Shown in pieces: positions 47,401 to 58,744 of a stretch of 64,000 nucleotides of DNA. Position 1 is the first letter of the stretch; each line of letters starts with the position of its first letter. The position numbers and the translations under genes are program-made. Under the pieces are notes generated by a model. The model was given only the letters and a program-made list of their open reading frames with translations, was not told where the DNA came from and ran no database searches. Source of the stretch: Austropuccinia psidii (taxonomy: Eukaryota; Basidiomycota; Pucciniomycetes; Pucciniales; Sphaerophragmiaceae); assembly GCA_023105745.1 (NCBI GenBank), contig JALGQZ010000003.1:76358696-76422695 (forward strand), read 5' to 3'.

Positions 47401-47607
47401 TTGTGGGCACCCAGATCCTGATGCAGAAGTAGGGATGTTTGGAAGAGATTTGGGTGCAATGGTTGATTTGAGCTTTTTAATGTGCTGTTTATATTGGAAA
47501 GGTGTGAAGGCAACTCCTTGCCTATCACCCTCAGGGGAAGAATGTGTTTGAGTTGAGCAGTGTTGACACATGCATATACGCATTGAGGAATATGGCCGGG
47601 TTGTCAT
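44447..47607 (-). CDS. Tnp2-type (CACTA/EnSpm-like) transposase, 2 exons, intact
   Basis: Exons are 47607-45192 and 45108-44447; the intron is 83 bases with GTAAGT-AG ends, giving 1025 residues. The N-terminus has a Cys cluster (CMCQHC, residues 12-17), and a second Cys/His group (CCPQC, then HCQRH) lies near 182-205. The conserved core is PFKNWLARFL (251), then VDWFNAHG (likely catalytic D320), AIADVVAMRKLTGF (D414) with HFCNFC (431-436), then NLDIMHNLILG (D503, H506). GYERLIG (E about 790) in the KPNHHF...GP...TNN block follows. This order is that of Tnp2 transposases (Pfam Transposase_21), which cut and paste CACTA-type DNA. The C-terminal exon is family-typical but undefined. It reads toward the element's left end. 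It is not interrupted, so it may be active. Confidence 0.85.
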
Positions 47608-48567
47608 TGTTGCAGGAATTGGGAGTACGGTTGGTTTGTGTATAAATATCTATGGTTGATGTGAAAGTGTTTAGGAGTGTTATTAATTGGAAATAAAATT
47701 CAGTGATTATTTATGAAGGGGGAGATGATTTGAGCCAGCTGAGGATTTTATCCCATTTGTAATGGAGCATGAGCTGCAGTGGATAAAGTTTAACATGTCT
47801 CATCTGGATGGCGGAATTGGTTAGGCGTTTAATTGGGTAAAATGCCATGCTGCTCAATGCTCATACATATTCTAGTTTATTTACACATTGTGATAGTGCG
47901 GGTTTGACCATTGAGGGGGTTCCATTAGTGAAGTGTTACCATTGAATTGAGGGGATTAACATTTAATCCATGTACGCTGGCACGCCATCGTACATGGTTT
48001 AAACCTTATTACAGACATAACTATATAACTCTATTACATAAGGGGTTGGAGTGCAGCTAAAGTCTTGGTATTTGGTTTGAGTACGGCGGGCTTTGAATCA
48101 GTTGGAATGTGATTTGGATTGTCTTGCCTTTCGTGAAAAGGTGATGTCTCTTTTGTGGGTAAATCCTTCATGAATATACCCCTTTACAGATGTACAATGT
48201 TGGGGAATTTCAATGCATATATTGGCAGTTTGGATAATTCACAAAATGTGACAATGGGGAGGCGGAAATGTTACCAAATATGATTACCTATGGATGATGG
48301 GTCCCCTTTCAGATCAAGGAAATATCACATTATATGCTGGTAGGCCGTGCAGGGTGGTTTCCGACAAAAGCGGAGGAGCTCAAGAGGAGGCAGGGAGGAT
48401 TCTCCTCAAAAGAGTCTTATCCGACTTCCACACAACACTTAGTTCCAACTATTCATAGAATTTCTCTATTCTAAATTTGAAAAGATTTCATCTCATATCA
48501 CTCTATTTTATCACAATACTGAGGTGTTTTATCTAGTTAAAAATATTACTGTACTTTTTCGGCCCTT
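47608..48567. other. Divergent intergenic region between transposase and accessory gene
   Basis: The 960 bases separate the starts of two divergent genes, so they must hold both promoters. They contain the palindrome at 47969-47998. No gene is supported. Confidence 0.5.
47969..47998. repeat. Palindrome copy 1 (CCATGTACG...CGTACATGG)
   Basis: Arms CCATGTACGCTGGC and GCCATCGTACATGG are reverse complements except for one pair, around an AC centre. This is the longest copy of the recurring palindrome family found only in 47.9-63.4 kb. Confidence 0.8.
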
Positions 48568-50629
48568 ATGTCATCTTTCAAGTCACATAAATCCCGTTCA
48601 GGTTCTGTTCATGACTCAAATAGTGAATCTAGCATAGAATATGTTCAAACACAGTCACCATTGAGTCCCAACATTCCTCTCACAACCCCTATTGCATCCT
48701 CAATGAATGTATCAGGTCTTAACATTGATGTGGGCAATCCAAAGGCTCCAACTTCAAGCACTTGGTCAATCCCAAATATTTCCGTCACTCCAATTCCCCC
48801 GAATCCCACTAATACACAAATTCATGTGTCTCAGGGGCCAGAAGGCACACCTCAAATCTCCTCACACGCTAATCCCCAATCAAAATTTCCACGTGAGTTC
48901 CTCCTTAATCCCGGTCGGAGTCCAGTCGCATCCCAGGATCCCTTTGGCCAAAGTAAACAGCCAACCCTCAATATTCCATCAGGATCGCAGGTTCATGTGG
49001 GTGATGAAAGGCGCGTGGATGGGGGGCGACGAAAAAGACCTTTGGAAAATGTAACTTGGGGCGGTCTGTCGGAGGGAAATCCAGTATTGACGCTTCATCA
49101 AAGTAAGTCATTTGAATTTTGGAGTAGAAACTTATTCATGATTTGATATGTTTGTTTCATGGGTTAGATATGGCACCTAAAGGCAAGTCAGTCCAATCTC
49201 AGGAGCCAATTGAAGATCGTGAGGATGACCAGTCTTCATTAATGTTTTAATGTGTTAACTGATGATTTGCATAGCAGGGGATGAACTTTATGCGTCTTCA
49301 CCTCTGGTCCATAAAGAGAAAGTCAGTGGACGTCATCATCCATATGCCTCCAAACCAAGAACGGGTCATGCCAGTAGATCAAGAGAAACAATGGTGGATG
49401 ATGAGGATGAGAACATGTCTCCGACTCAAAGTGAAAGAAATGATGAACCAAGGAGGGACAATTTCACAGCGCGTGAGCAAGGAACTCAATCAAATAGTGA
49501 GTTCACCCATCCTCAGCTGGGCCTTGCCCAGAGTATGCTTGAACAATCCGAGGTCAGACAGCAAAGGAACCAGGCCCGCAAAGCTCACAATGTGGCGAAA
49601 CGTGCAAGCCAGAAGGAGCAACAAAAATGGCTGAAGGCAGAACTTCCAGAGAATGTCCATGGAATGAGATCAGCAGTACACGCACATTGCCTGTTCCTAC
49701 TCAAAGTTAGGGATAAGGATTTTTCCTCACTACCAGCACCACCCAGCACAGAAGAGCGTGAAATTGCAATTCAAGTGGCTGGTCATCTCGGTTATGTCCC
49801 CAAGGATGTTTTCAATGAGCCATCAACACAGGTTCAGTCTCAGGGTTTCCAAAGATACTGCGAAAATGAGCTCCACAAGCTAGGACTAAAGCGATTCACT
49901 TGGGACTGGGAGAGCTCATGGCAACATCCGTTCAACTAGCTGATGTCTATGGTGTTTTACCGTACATTCCGTCTCGCACTTGTCAGCACTGAGTATCATC
50001 ACTACTGTTGGAACAAGGATCATAACAACTATGGGGTTGTGGCGGCTTTAATGGAGCGATATTTCACTTATTTGAAAAGAGAATGGAAGTCTATTCAAAA
50101 GGATGCGGAGTATTTGGTAAAAAAGAAGGAGAATCAAAAGCTCACAAAGATTCGTCAAAGAGTTAGTTACTGTATCTCTTCTTCATTGTGGACCAAGTCT
50201 GATGATGATCTACTTGATTATGTGCAGACCTGTGAGCGCCGTCGTGAATGGTGTGATACGGCTAAATTTCCCATCCTAGCATCACAATTCAATGACCCTC
50301 GAGTATGCTCAGATACTGAGGAGGTACTGGAAAATGGCCGTCAAGCTTACCGCAAAGTGGGATTACGCTGGCGCTCCCAGTTATTTAATGATTTGGTATT
50401 GAAAATGGATAGAGACATAGAGTTTTGTAATCGGATTAAAAAAAAGGGTAAAAAAACTATTGATAGATTGCCAGAATTACGATCGACAGATGATGGTGAT
50501 ATTCCGGAAGGCCTATCATTTCAGGTATTTGATCAAGATTGGCTCAAAGGCTGTAGTAAGATGCAGACTAGCGCCCTCAAGATACTTGACATGCCAGTTA
50601 TTAGGCCTAATGGTGATGCTCTGCAATAA
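48568..50629 (+). pseudogene. Transposon accessory protein, 3 exons, one in-frame stop
   Basis: Exons are 48568-49102, 49168-49218 and 49278-50629, with GT-AG introns (GTAAGT and GTGAGG donors) and consistent phases, 646 codons. The N-terminal 190 residues are Ser/Pro-rich and disordered. The middle is charged and acidic. The C-terminal half has a conserved helical core: HLGYVPKDVF, RYCENELHKLGLKRFTW, FYRTFRLALV, ALMERYFTYLKREWKSI, SLWTKSDDDLLDYV, KVGLRWRSQLFNDLV. I recall this domain as common in transposons of rusts and other basidiomycetes beside Tnp2 transposases. Its function is unknown. Codon 416 is TAG (49937-49939), and the frame continues unchanged after it. A cryptic intron ending at that TAG is a less likely explanation. 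Confidence 0.65.
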
Positions 50630-50935
50630 CTTAGTAATTGGTCACAGTATAGCACTGTGACAAATTAAAATTTTGTGAATTATTTGTGCAGGTGTAATAA
50701 AATCTGATTATTATCTCTTAAGGATGCAACAACTTGCTAAATATGTTAGAATATAGACAATATGAATTGAAATGTATCACCGTCTCCCTTGCAATAATAC
50801 TCTATTGCTCATTTTCATTGAGGAAATATTGAAGAAGTTCGATCCAGCTCATGGTGTTCATAATTGTGGACCTGTGCCAGAGTCAACAGGAGTTATCAAC
50901 TTTGTCAATCACAAATTATATAATATCAGTAAGGC
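50630..50935. other. Convergent 3' intergenic spacer
   Basis: About 300 bases lie between the stops of the accessory gene (plus) and the SNF2 gene (minus). The open frame at 50772-50978 is a shadow across the SNF2 3' end. No further feature was seen. Confidence 0.5.
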
Positions 50936-53368
50936 TCACGCAGTTAATGATTTTTTCTTTTCTTGGACCTATTGGTAATTGGAATATGGCATTCCCATAA
51001 GGAATGATTTCAGAATAGTAATACAATCAAGTGAAAGATGAGCTTGAAAGGTACCTTCCGCATGTTGACCTCAACTGAATGAGGAGTGATATAGTGGATG
51101 ACCTGTACAGGTCGTTGTTGGCCAATACGATGTAGACAATCAACAGCCTGAGCCTCAATGGCTGGGTTCCAATTGGGCTCCTGGAAATGTGGATGTCAGG
51201 GTCCGAAAATCAGGGGAGAATTTTGGGGGGCCCCTCACCATTAAATAGACTACATTAGCACAAGTTATATTGAGGCCAGTTCCAGCCGCGGCAATGGATG
51301 CAATGAGTACTTCACATTCAGGATTATTGAAGAAATTCTCAAGCGCCTTGTCCTGCGCTCGTGGTGTAATTGTTCCATCAATTCGTGCTGAAAGGATAGA
51401 GTGATGGGCAAGAGCAATACCAATTCTACAATATAAAAAAGTCAGATGGAGTCAATTGGTAATGGATGCATATTAGAATTAACGCACAAATCTAGAAATT
51501 GGGTCCATTGGGTATAAACCACCGATTTCGTTGGACCACACCTTGTTTGTTTGTTCTTCATTAAGCTTTGTAGGAGGTGTGCAATTTTACTACTCATCAT
51601 GCATGTTTCCACATCCACAATAGTTTGTGTGATTCTTGGGGAGTTATCCTGAGTGCTCCTGCCCTCGGGGTCTTCCAGCTCCGCCTCCGCAATTGTGTTA
51701 AGCATGATGTGATGGTTACAACATATTCGCAGCTTATTAATATTTCTGAAAAACTCTCCTGGTCCTTTGCTTTTGGATGATAGGAATTCTTCATATAATG
51801 TGGAATATTCTTGCTGCATGGTCGGGTTGAGTGGGAGCAGCTCATAATGATGGCTAATAGTGGGGAGAGATTTGAGATGTGTGGTTTTGGTGCGGCGCAA
51901 ACTTAAATGCCGCAATGCCAAATGCAAAATATCATTGCAACCTTTTGAAAGACTACTCAGGATGAATGGTGACCAGTTATCTTGATCGGCGCTCTGGGGT
52001 TGAGTGATGAATTATATTATGCCCAAAAGGTCGTAAATGGTGTTGTGAATAGGTGTGCCCATTAAACATTTTCGATGGGATGAAAGGAGGCTATTAATGG
52101 CACGGTGAGTGGCAGTGTATTGAGAGCGAATATAGCTATAAGAGGGGGCAAGGGTTATTGGATATAAAAGGTAATTTGAATCGTTTAAGCTCAGCCACTC
52201 ACTGTGCTTCATCCAAGATTATACGATGCCAATTGATTTGAAAAATGAATGATGTAGAGGGATTGGTTTGCTTAAATTCTTGGGTGATAGTATTGTAAGA
52301 AGTGATGATGATATCATATTTTAAGATGTCGGCTTGGGATAATGAGTGACGAGTGGGACCATGGTAGATTTTGGCATGCAGTGCTCCAGCCTGAGCATGC
52401 TTGGATATTTCTGATTGCCAGTTGGTAATTAAGCGAGGGGGGCAGATGATCATGGTGGGCGTGGAGCGATGGGGGTTTGCAATCATCCGCTCCTTGGAGG
52501 TACCAATTAGAGCAATGGCCTGAATGGTTTTACCTAATCCCATATCATCCGCGAGCAGGCCTCCAAGAGGGGTATTGGTCGAAAGGGATTCAAATGAGCT
52601 AACGACCTTGTTTGTAATGATGTGCCTGGCATTGAAAGTGGATCCTGGGGGTGAGGTGGCCCAAAGGTTACGGGCTGATTGGCCATTGGGGATTTCTCGA
52701 TCCCAGAGAAAAGCTAGTCCGGTCTTTTGATGAGGGAGGAGGGGGGTTTGAATAATGGCATGGGGCGGGGTCATCATGGGGAGGTCTGATCCACTGGGTA
52801 ATTGTATCAGTTTTTGCTTGGAAATCAATGATGAAACAGCAGGATATGAAGCAGGCGTCGAGTTTGAAGCGGGAAATGTCGGAGTAAAGAGTTGACATTG
52901 ACAATGAGTAGTACAGTCATATTCTTTGGGCATTTTAAGCTTGAAATCTTGTGTTCGAAAGCTTTCCATTATGAATAGAACGTTTGGATACCATGTGAAG
53001 AACATCAATGCTAGATTGGGTTTCTGAGATGAGGAGGGATCATTGGCATCGGTCATAAATACTCCCTCAACGAATAATATTTGAGTAGGATTGGATTGGC
53101 AATTTTCAATCCATGCCCCACCAGGACCACAGTGCATGAACGTTTTGGGTGCCCCAAGGAATGGTATCAACGTTTGGGAAAGGGCTCCCGGGAGAGAGCC
53201 AATAGCATGCTGGTGATTGGGGAGATATACGAATATGTTGTGTTGATTGTGCCATAGGATAATCCAAGAACCTAAGTGGGAATTCTCAGGCTTTAAGGTT
53301 ATATCACTATTTATTTGAATACGAATATTAATCATCCCAATGCAAAGTGGTTGTGAAGGGGTTGACAT
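50936..53368 (-). pseudogene. SNF2-family DNA-dependent ATPase/helicase, 5 exons, one in-frame stop
   Basis: Exons are 53368-52203, 52135-51488, 51425-51239, 51180-51055 and 50968-50936. All introns are GT-AG with consistent phases, 720 codons. Motif I is LADDMGLGKTIQ (about 273-284); motif II is DEAH, formed across the first splice junction, followed by YIRSQ; motif III is LMGTPIHN. The C-terminal helicase lobe has ARIDGTITPRAQ, IASIAAAGTGLN and WNPAIEAQAVDCLHRIGQQRPV. These are SNF2 hallmarks for moving nucleosomes or DNA-bound proteins. Codon 430 is TAA (52012-52014) just after motif III, in an otherwise continuous frame. Its first 200 residues have a DCTTHCQCQL Cys/His cluster. I recall related copies repeated in rust genomes, which fits transposon cargo. 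Confidence 0.82.
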
Positions 53369-53734
53369 GATGGCTATTTTGAATTATTTGGGGACAGTTG
53401 GGAATTATATGATTGGGAAGGGTTAGCTAAAGGGAATGAAGAGGAATAAGCGCAGGTGGGGAACTTATATGAGTGGCAGCAACAGGCCAAAAGGGGGATG
53501 GCCTGTGGTTACGTGCATGGTCTTGATGGAGGTGGGCCTCTTGGGCTCATAATTTTCATATCCGATTTGGGGCATATATCAAGGCAAGGTGGCCAAAATG
53601 TGGGTGCACCATTTGACTGCTGGATCTGCAGCAAGTTACGAAACCTTTGGTGGAACAAGGCTGACATTAGCACATCCGAAATTGGGTGGGTTGTAGCAGC
53701 TTATTGTGGAGGGCATATTAGAGGCATGCAGTCA

Positions 53735-53758
53735 TGTTCGCTGGTGTGACAGCGAACA
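53735..53758. repeat. Palindrome copy 2 (TGTTCGCTG...CAGCGAACA)
   Basis: Perfect 9-base arms TGTTCGCTG and CAGCGAACA enclose GTGTGA. It has the same 24-base length and outer TGT-N-CG / CG-N-ACA pattern as the other copies. Confidence 0.75.
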
Positions 53759-53868
53759 ATGAGCGTATCCTCCCCAGGTTAATTGTTCACAGGGACCTAC
53801 TGGGCAATGTTGGCAGTTTCAAAGGGAAATCTCACTGTGGGGATGTTTGTGTGTGGGCGGGTGAGATA

Positions 53869-53892
53869 TGTTCGGTGGCATGCCACCAAACA
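53869..53892. repeat. Palindrome copy 3 (TGTTCGGTGGCA...)
   Basis: Arms TGTTCGGTGGCA and TGCCACCAAACA are complementary at all but one position. It lies about 500 bases upstream of the SNF2 start. Confidence 0.8.
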
Positions 53893-55090
53893 TGACTTTG
53901 GTTTGGCCTGAAGTTTTTTGCTGACTGATGCATACTGGGCTTTCAGGGGGGAAAGTCTGGGATGATCAAAGGGGGCGCCAGCCGTGAGCCGTGATCCACA
54001 TATACATTCACCCCCATGGCGTTTGAGGCGAGTACTAATCCACCGAGATTGGCATTGGCCTCTTTGCCTCACGCGCGTACAGAACTCCGGAGAAAGAGGC
54101 CACACGCCCGAGGAATTTTTTGGCTGCAAGCCAGGTGCCACAACTTGCGCGGGGCGTGTGAGAACGTGAAGAAAATGACCCGCGGTGGGAGATACCCACG
54201 CGAACATGACCAGCCTCAGCAATCATAGGCTGGGATTGTTATTCTAATGTGGATGAGGCTGAAGCAAATCCACGCTGATTGGCCTCAGGTTTCCACGCGT
54301 AAGTGGGTGAGCGTCTGCAGTCAAGCTGACAACCCGACCAAGAAAATAGGCAGCTGGAAGACTGGCAGTAAAATGTCTTCCAGGCGTGTGAAAGTTGCCT
54401 GTGTATGACCCATCGGGGGTGCGTATGAAAGCGTGTGGCTGCCCGACAATGAACAAGCGGGCCAGTCATTGTTTGCCCCAACAATGGCACCGGAGTGAAT
54501 CAACTCTTTGTGTTAGACCCAAATATTAAGTCATCCCATTAAGACCCACTTACATTAATTTGGATTACATGCGCATCTGTGCCGTAGTTAGGCAGAGCTG
54601 TCCAACAAGGTGCATCAAAGGGATGCAGGTGAGAGATATGACTCGATGGCTTGACGTTATTGCATGTTACATTGTTGAACAGCTTTTTGCTCTGCCCCGC
54701 AGTACATTTACAAAGGTGTACTGCGTACTACAGTGTCGACTGTACTGTACAGATCAGGAAGGTGTAATACTACTTGAGCCTGCATCCATCTAGCAAATGT
54801 GCATGCACCTTCCGATCGTTTGCATTTACGTAGCTCATGTGCCACATGCTCAGCATTGCGTTTCACCCGATTTGCACACGCAAGCTGAGCATGTCATGGT
54901 CAAAAGCACCGTGAGAAAGTGCTCAGTAAAGCCATGGAATGAACTTTTTTGCAATAGTTCATTGGAAGGCTCAGTTTGGAGCACTTCACCAAAGCGTGTG
55001 AAATGCTGCACCTGGCTGAAATGTCATCCGATGCTGTGCCAAATGCTCAGAGTGCGCGCATAAAAAACGACTGAGCAATGGCTCAGCATG

Positions 55091-55810
55091 GTGCATTTGA
55101 TATTGTTATATCTATAGTTCAATCACTGTGCAATTCCAATGTTCAGCCACTGAGCATTTCAATTATGACCCGAAAGCAAACCTGAGCAATGGGTCGAGGC
55201 AAGCTCACGCTGTATTCACTTGTCTTGCAGCCCCCCCCTTTGTTCACATACTATTACCAGGCCATATGGCCGGTAATCTCGCCGCGGTCACTTGTGACCA
55301 AATGCACCGGGTGCTTTTCTGCATGGGTCACTTGTGGATTGCACCCACAATGCACATTCAACATGGGCCTCACGACCACCCTCCTGGGTGATCGGGTGGC
55401 TATTTAAGGAAACAAAGGGGATTTGACTCAGCTTGACAATTCAATAAATTGCAATACTCAGCGGTGCATTTGATATTGTTATATCAATTGTTCAATTACT
55501 GTGCAATTAAAATGTTCAGCCACTGAGCATTTCAATTATGACCCGAAAGCAAACCTGAGCAATGGGTCGAGGCAAGCTCACGCTGTATTCACTTGTCTTA
55601 CAGCCCCCCCCTTTGTTCAAAGACTATCACCAGGCCATAAGGCCGGTGATCTTGCCGCGGTCACTTGTGCATTGCACCCACAATGCACAATCAATAAGGG
55701 CCTCACGACCACCCTCCTGGGTGATCGGGTGGCAATTTAAGGAAACAAAGGGGATTTGACTCAGCATGACAATTCAATAAATTGCAATACTCAGCTTGAC
55801 AATTCAATAA
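55091..55810 (+). repeat. Tandem duplication, unit about 370 bp, upstream of the Zn2Cys6-like gene
   Basis: Copy 1 (55091-55464) and copy 2 (55465 to about 55790) share GTGCATTTGATATTGTTATA, TTCAGCCACTGAGCATTTC, AATGGGTCGAGGCAAGCTC and GGGTGATCGGGTGGC, with small deletions in copy 2. Each ends with a shorter repeat, ACAATTCAATAAATTGC plus ACTCAGC. This looks like a promoter duplication. Confidence 0.85.
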
Positions 55811-55975
55811 ATTGAAATACTCAGCCAGACCCCCATTGTTCTTCTGCCTCACGCGAGCATTTCACTTCTCAGTTGCAGCATTCGCTGAGACTCAGCTTCA
55901 ATTTTGCCCACACGCCTTGAAGCTGAGACTTTTGCGGGTGCTGCAACTGCTGAGATCGTCTCAGCTTCACCTTGG

Positions 55976-55983
55976 TATAAAAG
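55976..55983 (+). promoter_or_regulatory. TATA box of the Zn2Cys6-like gene
   Basis: TATAAAAG is followed by a CT-rich stretch typical of fungal transcription starts. It lies 424 bases before the ATG and just downstream of the CTCAGC motif cluster. Confidence 0.6.
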
Positions 55984-56335
55984 ACCATCTTCACACGACA
56001 CGCACTTCACTTTCTTTCTCACCCGCTCCACTTCGCTCAACCTCACCCGCGTTTGTCCTTCTTGTGCGTATTCCCCCTCGTCTTCCTGCCTTTCCAGTCT
56101 TTTCTTTTGCACTCGACTAACCCCACTCCCCTTCCTGCTCGCTTTTTGTTTTTCCTGCTAATACTTTCAGAACCCCACTTCTATCTACTTTGTACGTTTT
56201 CTCCAATTAAACTTTCGTCAACATTATGTACCGATATTAATATTTTTCTTTCTTCACAACTTCCTTCCAGACTTTTAAAAACTTCCGACTAGAGCGTTTT
56301 TATATTGATTCCGTTTTAAATTTATATAAATCATC

Positions 56336-56406
56336 GTATGTCTTCCTTTTCTTTCTTGATTGCTTACTTTCTATTCAGTTACTAACCTGTTTTGTTTTGT
56401 TTTTAG
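56336..56406 (+). other. Predicted 5' UTR intron of the Zn2Cys6-like gene
   Basis: GTATGT donor, perfect TACTAAC branch site at 56380-56386 and TTTTTAG acceptor immediately before the ATG at 56407. Confidence 0.6.
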
Positions 56407-57782
56407 ATGTCGTGCACGTTATGCACCAAGCGGGGTATCCCCTGCATTCGCTCCTCGACGACGAACGACGCTTGTGATGCTTGCCGACAAGCACACAAGA
56501 AATGTTCGTTTGTTGTCCGCCCCTTCCGACCACGAGGCCAGACGAGTTCTCGCCCAAGACGCCCTCGCAAGGACTCCTTTGTGGTCGACGATGATGAAAC
56601 CATTTCCGAGCGTGAATGGACGCCGGGCCCCCAAACAGGCCAACGGGAACGATTCCGGACGATTAGCCCTGTCCCCTCCAGTATCGATTTGTCCACTCCC
56701 CCTCCTAGGCCACCATCCGATGGTCACTTCACTCCTCGACCGGAGCGAAGTGATTATCCGGCCGATGAAGGATGGCGATGGCGAGAGGACATTCGAGCTT
56801 GGGCTGATCGTCACCATGTCTTGTCACCGATGGGATTCAAACGCCAAAGTAAGTTTTATTTCTCCTCTTTATCTCATTTCTCTTCACGCAATAATACTGA
56901 CTTTTTTCCATTACTCATAGAACCAAACCCCCCGAATCTCCCCCGACACGACTCTCCCGTTCCCAGTTTGCCTCGCGAGCAAACCCCCTGGCAACCCACT
57001 CCAGGCCCGAGTGGCACCCGATGGTCTGAGGAATTATTCCGTGGTAAGCAGCCAAAGTTTCATTTCATTTTCACTTTCACTTTCAAGTCGAGTGAACTGA
57101 CTCTTACTCCTTTTTTAGAACCCTCCCGAACCGAAGAGCCACCTATTCCTGGCCCGAGTCCATCGTCCCAACCACCTGAGGACGATACAACTCGTGAGCC
57201 AGAACCTGAGGTGGCTCCTACGCAATCCACGGAGGAACCTTATGGTAAGTCACCCCTTCTTTCTCTTCGATCCATATTCACCTTTCCTCATTTTTTCTTC
57301 GACCGTCTCCAGATCGTCCCGCCACTCCTCGCTCGATCATCATCATCGACGATACGCCCGTGGGATCACCCCATCCCCCTCCCCCTCCCCCTCCCCCTTC
57401 TTCTTCACCGACTCCACCATCTTCCCCTTCCACTCCAACCCCGGTTCCCTCCCCAGAGATCCCTTCCAGTGCCCCCGAGAACCCCAACGCCTCCTCCCCC
57501 CCGGTGCCAAGCTCGTCTCATTCTCACGATGACGCTCGCCAGGAATTCACCGACCTGCGACCGACCCTAATGATTCCTCGAGCCATCGTCCACGATTCGA
57601 TCAACCGAATCTTGTTGGAGCATCGTCGCTTGCTCCACATGATTCCTTTCGTGGATGCAACTCATCGAAATGAGATGCACCGGGAATTCCGGGAGGAACT
57701 AAACTCCCTCCTTGCCCAGGCACTGGAGGCTTATCCAAAGGAGGACATAACCGGGATGGTCTCCAAATTCCTCAAAAAATAA
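56407..57782 (+). CDS. Zn2Cys6-like protein, multi-copy rust family, 4 exons
   Basis: Exons are 56407-56848, 56921-57043, 57119-57244 and 57313-57782; all introns are GT-AG and phase 1, giving 386 residues. The N-terminus has six cysteines spaced C3-x2-C6-x6-C13-x9-C23-x2-C26-x6-C33, the exact layout of the fungal Zn(II)2Cys6 DNA-binding cluster, followed by Arg/Lys-rich sequence (RPFRPRGQ). The middle is long, Pro/Ser/Glu-rich and probably disordered. The C-terminal 75 residues are helical and conserved-looking (IPRAIVHDSINRILLEH, RNEMHREFREELNSLL). I recognise this as a highly repeated protein of Austropuccinia psidii. A transcription factor-like role is inferred from the cluster alone. Intact. 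Confidence 0.75.
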
Positions 57783-58220
57783 AAATTTAAAAAAAATGTC
57801 ATTATTTCCTCTTTTTATTTTTTGTAATACTTTCTTTTGAATAAAATATTTGTCTTAAATTATTGTTATGTTCAAATTCTATTACATTCTTTGTTCACGT
57901 AAAAATTACTTATTTCCTCCTTAGAGAAAAACCCTGATTGTGTGAGAATTATTTTTGTAAGTGCCCCACCAAGAGTTTGAGTGAGTATTTGTTTTCGTGA
58001 AGCTCTTTTTCTCAAAATGCGCCAATAGTTGCCGTTATCCTCTCCTATATTTTCTTCTTCCATGGTTTAGAGCCATACCCATTCCTAACTGTAAAAAAGC
58101 GGGAGGTTCCCGTATGTGAGCAATCGAGTCCAGATTCGTGAAACATGGCCTTTCCTATGGTCACACGCTATTAGTCTTACTCATGTATTGAATTGTTTAA
58201 ATTGTCTAGAACCTTCACAA
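57783..58220. other. 3' region of the Zn2Cys6-like gene
   Basis: A T-rich stretch with AATAAAA-like signals (57840) right after the stop fits polyadenylation. No other gene is supported. Confidence 0.45.
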
Positions 58221-58560
58221 GCGTAAGGATTGGCGTGTGACTTGTCGGGAGGCTGCACAGGCGTAAGGATTGGCGTGTGAATTGTTGGGAGCCTGCACAG
58301 GCATAAGGATTGGCGTGTGAATTGTTGGGAGCCTGCACAGGCTAAAGAAAATTTCAGCATTGTGGGGAAGCTTCACAAGCGTAAGAATTGGCGTGTGAAT
58401 CGTCGAAAGCCTGTAAAGGCGTAAGGATTGGCGTGTAAATTTTCGGGAGCCTGCACAGGCCCAAGGATTGGCGTGTGTATCGTTGGCACCCCGCATAGGC
58501 GTAAGGAACTTTCAGCATTGTCAGAACCTGCACAAGCATGAGGATTCGCGTGTGAAGCAT
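58221..58560 (+). repeat. 40-bp minisatellite (GCGTAAGGATTGGCGTGTGA...)
   Basis: Units start at 58221, 58261 and 58301 with exact 40-base spacing. Five or six degenerate units follow to about 58560. Each unit holds GTAAGGATTGGCGTGTGA and GGGAGCCTGCACAGGC. It ends 35 bases before a palindrome copy. The minus-strand open frames here are by-products. Confidence 0.9.
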
Positions 58561-58595
58561 TGGCATCCTGGACAATAGCAACAAACCAGGACAGA

Positions 58596-58619
58596 TGTAC
58601 GATGGCATGCCGCCGTACA
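58596..58619. repeat. Palindrome copy 4 (TGTACGATGGCA...)
   Basis: Arms TGTACGATGGCA and TGCCGCCGTACA are complementary except at one pair. Flanking A and T extend the pairing to 58595-58620. It lies 125 bases past the TET/JBP-like stop. Confidence 0.85.
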
Positions 58620-58744
58620 TAATCCACTTCACCCCTTTTTCATGTGAGACACCCCATCTCCCACACTCGAATCCATCCAATCCTGGTGTATATTGTCCTC
58701 TGCCTTACCTCACCATTACTTACCCAACCCACTTGCAAATCTCC

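Larger units (their letters stand above)
53369..55090. other. Intergenic region with palindromes and diverged duplications
   Basis: It holds the SNF2 promoter side, two palindromes (53735-53758, 53869-53892) and a GC-richer stretch (53940-54490). In that stretch two segments (about 54040-54220 and 54260-54470) look like diverged copies, sharing GGCGTGTGA and ATGACCC blocks. Open frames here (for example 53797-54222 minus) have no recognisable domain. From about 54840 dense CTCAGC/GCTGAG motifs start. Confidence 0.45.

Noticed and set aside
50772..50978. 68-codon plus-strand frame
   Set aside because: It is antisense to the last exon and intron of the SNF2 gene.
53797..54222. 141-codon minus-strand frame as a gene
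   Set aside because: No recognisable features, and it overlaps palindrome copy 3 and diverged duplications.
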